Below are positions 62,414-64,000 of a DNA stretch of 64,000 bases, piece after piece. The position numbers and the translations under genes were made by a program. Source of the stretch: Marispirochaeta sp. (GTDB lineage Bacteria; Spirochaetota; Spirochaetia; JC444; Marispirochaetaceae); contig NZ_OY764214.1 of NCBI RefSeq assembly GCF_963668165.1, forward strand, positions 1 to 64,000, read 5' to 3'. Below the pieces are notes generated by a model. The model was given only the letters and a program-made list of their open reading frames with translations, ran no database searches and was not told where the DNA came from. The number at the start of each line of letters is the position of its first letter. Position 1 is the first letter of the stretch.

Positions 62414-62451
62414 CCTGCTCTATCGAGCACAAAGTGTTTCGGTAGGGCAGG
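62414..62451 (+). promoter_or_regulatory. hairpin after dctP (copy B)
   Basis: The same CCTGCTCTA / TAGGGCAGG stem as after copy A. In this place no permease gene follows. Confidence 0.4.
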
Positions 62452-62612
62452 TTTATAGGGTAAAACGGAGTCCTATTACTTCGTTTGAAACAATGATGGC
62501 GAAGGTATTTTTGACAGTTTTTAATTATTTCTATTATCCGATAGCAGTTTTCAAATCAGTGTGAGGTTTTTAGAAATAGTCATCATTACAGTGAATTTAT
62601 TTCTTGAATTTA

Positions 62613-62633
62613 TAGAACAGTGTTTTATTGTTC
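62613..62633 (+). promoter_or_regulatory. IclR-type operator before the dehydrogenase gene
   Basis: TAGAACA-G-TGTTTTA is the dctP operator with one arm position changed, lying 47-61 bases upstream of the chosen start codon at 62674. TTGTTC follows as a possible third half-site. It lies outside the 1365-bp repeat, so it is an independent occurrence. Confidence 0.6.
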
Positions 62634-62673
62634 GATATGCAAAGAATGGTCCTGTAAATGGGGAATGAAGAAT

Positions 62674-63645
62674 ATGAGTAGCAAAATATTGATTTGTGTT
62701 ACGCATTTTGAAAAAGATTGTAGGCGGGCAAAATCACTTTTTGACAGAATGGGATATGAATTGATACTGAACAAAGGTGAGGAACTTTTAACAGATGAAG
62801 AAATGATGAAATACGGGCCGCAAGTAGATGGTATTGTCGCGGGCTGCGAAATCATAGGGGAGGATCTTTTCAGAGTTTGTCCGAAGTTAAAAATTGTTGC
62901 ACGGTTTGGAATCGGCTATGACACGGTAGATATAGAAAAAGCCAAGGAACGCCATATTTATTGCACAAATGTACGTACACCTGCAACAGCTGACAGCGTT
63001 TCAGAAATGGCGCTTGCATTATTGCTCGATATAGTTCGTGGCATAACACCGATGAATAATCTAATTAAGATGGGTGTTTGGGAGAGGAAAACCGGGTTTT
63101 CATTCAGGGACAAAACAGTTGGTATACTTGGTTTTGGCGCGATCGGCCAGGCGCTTGCAGAGCGACTAACTGGTTTTGGCCTTCGTGAAATTGTCGCATA
63201 CGATACATACCCGAATCGGGAAGCCGCGGAACATTTGGGTGTCCGGATGGTGACTCTTCAAGAGGCTCTTAATATCAGCGATATGATCTCCCTCCATATT
63301 CCGAACACGCCGGAAACACATTACATGATGAATAGAGACACTTTCGCCGCGATGAAGCCGGGATCCTATTTTGTTAATACCGCAAGAGGTGGCTTGGTTG
63401 ATCCGGATGCGCTGTATGAGGCTTTAAAGAACGGACACTTAGCGGGGGCAGCGACAGACGTGTACGAAATAGAGCCTCCTAAAGAACATCTTAAGTTTTT
63501 TAATCTGGATAATATGATCTGCACTCCTCATGCGGCGAGTGAAACTGCAGAGAACATAGAGGCATTAGGCGAAGGAGCTGCACAAGCGATTGTGGATGTT
63601 CTTGAAGGGAAAGAACCTGAGAACTGGCTCAATCCATGGGAATAA
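62674..63645 (+). CDS. D-2-hydroxyacid dehydrogenase (phosphoglycerate dehydrogenase type)
   Basis: A 323-aa NAD-dependent dehydrogenase. The ATG at 62674 is chosen since the 18 codons before it overlap the operator and are not family-like, and GGGGA lies suitably upstream. Motifs: VGILGFGAIGQALAERLTGF for NAD, RFGIGYDTVDIEKAKER, ARGGLVDPDALYEALKNGHL with the active-site Arg region, and CTPHAASETAENIE with the catalytic His. It has no ACT domain, so it need not make serine; catabolism of a hydroxy acid such as glycerate or a sugar acid is more likely here. Confidence 0.88.
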   Translation: MSSKILICVTHFEKDCRRAKSLFDRMGYELILNKGEELLTDEEMMKYGPQVDGIVAGCEIIGEDLFRVCPKLKIVARFGIGYDTVDIEKAKERHIYCTNVRTPATADSVSEMALALLLDIVRGITPMNNLIKMGVWERKTGFSFRDKTVGILGFGAIGQALAERLTGFGLREIVAYDTYPNREAAEHLGVRMVTLQEALNISDMISLHIPNTPETHYMMNRDTFAAMKPGSYFVNTARGGLVDPDALYEALKNGHLAGAATDVYEIEPPKEHLKFFNLDNMICTPHAASETAENIEALGEGAAQAIVDVLEGKEPENWLNPWE

Positions 63646-63806
63646 AAGAAGATAAATCGATTCTTATGGAAGTTATCTCTCGGCACACAGAGACGTGTAT
63701 AGATTTCTCTTTGTGTTTCAATATCTCACAGGTCAGAGAATTATGTCGATTCCTGCAAAGGATGACAACAGATAAACGTTACACAATATAATTCAGGAGT
63801 ATTAAA
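63646..63806. other. 161-bp intergenic stretch
   Basis: Contains a weak imperfect hairpin (ACACAGAGA with TCTCTTTGTGT, near 63682-63716) and, at the end, the AGGAG site of the aldolase gene. No IclR-type palindrome is seen. Confidence 0.35.
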
Positions 63807-64000
63807 TTGACAAATTTCAAGGAAAAATTAAAGCAGGGGCAAGTTGTACTTGGAACACATACTTGTATTAACGATCCTGTCGGAACGGAAATCTTCGGCG
63901 ACTGTGGATTTGATTATGTTTGGATTGACATGGAACACACAGGCATCACCTTAGACATAATTCAATTGCATCTTTTGGCAGCCAGGGCTACTAATACGCC
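63807..64000 (+). CDS. HpcH/HpaI-family aldolase (N-terminal part, runs off the window)
   Basis: The first 64 residues: a TTG start behind AGGAG, MTNFKEKLKQGQVVLGTHTC, then DCGFDYVWIDMEHTG, the metal- and phosphate-site signature of class II 2-keto-3-deoxy-acid aldolases, and LAARATNTP. These enzymes split 2-keto-3-deoxy sugar acids or hydroxy-keto-dioates to pyruvate plus an aldehyde. It is cut by the window's edge. Confidence 0.87.
   Translation, partial: MTNFKEKLKQGQVVLGTHTCINDPVGTEIFGDCGFDYVWIDMEHTGITLDIIQLHLLAARATNT

Larger units (their letters stand above)
61106..62470 (+). repeat. 1365-bp direct repeat, copy B
   Basis: Same sequence as 56092-57456. Here the copy breaks off six bases before where dctQ would begin, and unrelated sequence follows (TCCTATTACTTCG). 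Confidence 0.9.

Overview
The window reads as a piece of a free-living, fermentative, Gram-negative-type anaerobe, most likely a spirochaete. The reasons are several: the gene order NusG-like / Cap5D-like / DegT-like / molybdenum-hydroxylase-like resembles a stretch I recall from Treponema, there is a DUF4954 beta-helix protein, a DUF39 + NIL-ferredoxin homocysteine set, a pyruvate formate-lyase pair, and outer-membrane proteins. The first 56 kb are GC-rich; from about 56.0 kb to the right edge the sequence is clearly AT-richer and carries transposase remnants and a perfect 1.37-kb repeat, so it is probably an acquired island.

Layout. 0-6.9 kb: an information-processing group on the minus strand (dnaE, a YggT protein, recG, rsmD). 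6.9-12.9 kb: a TetR-controlled export module (small lipoprotein, TetR, MMPL/RND transporter, LolA-like protein, outer-membrane barrel) with three matching operator sites. 13-21.6 kb: a seven-gene minus-strand operon headed by a NusG paralogue, with an NDP-sugar dehydratase, an aminotransferase, three subunits of a molybdenum-hydroxylase-like complex whose cofactor motifs are degenerate, and a DUF4954 protein. 21.7-27.2 kb: envelope proteins, ligA, a TylF-type methyltransferase, a BI-1 protein. 27.1-30.4 kb: a homocysteine-biosynthesis type operon. 30.6-37 kb: amidohydrolase, response regulator, UroD-like protein, hflX, a SrkA-like kinase, a LON-domain protein. 37.1-40.2 kb: pflB-pflA behind a PdhR-like operator.

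40.2-50.8 kb is a sugar island: a ribose-type ABC transporter with a DUF2291 lipoprotein, an L-fucose-isomerase-like enzyme and a RbsD/FucU mutarotase diverge from a split transketolase, an FGGY kinase and a DeoR regulator. The gene content fits isomerase -> kinase -> transketolase catabolism of a pentose, possibly the D-apiose transketolase route. Two inverted copies of a 150-bp MITE-like repeat lie at 36.2 and 50.9 kb, and a deleted scrap of a second pflA lies beside the second copy. 51-56 kb: two Gfo/Idh/MocA oxidoreductases, an AI-2E family membrane protein and an unrecognised 620-aa protein.

56-64 kb: a TRAP transporter (dctP, dctQ, dctM), an internally deleted ISAs1 transposase, an IclR regulator, a second identical dctP, a D-2-hydroxyacid dehydrogenase and the start of an HpcH/HpaI aldolase. 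A palindrome TAAAACA-N-TGTTTTA stands before both dctP copies and before the dehydrogenase, which suggests one IclR regulon for uptake and breakdown of a hydroxy or sugar acid.

Caution: dnaE, recG, the yggT gene, the two sugar-modification genes, a response regulator, a small secreted protein and an oxidoreductase are broken by single-base indels, mostly in mononucleotide runs. Since dnaE is essential, these are read here as sequence errors, and such genes are listed over their full span.
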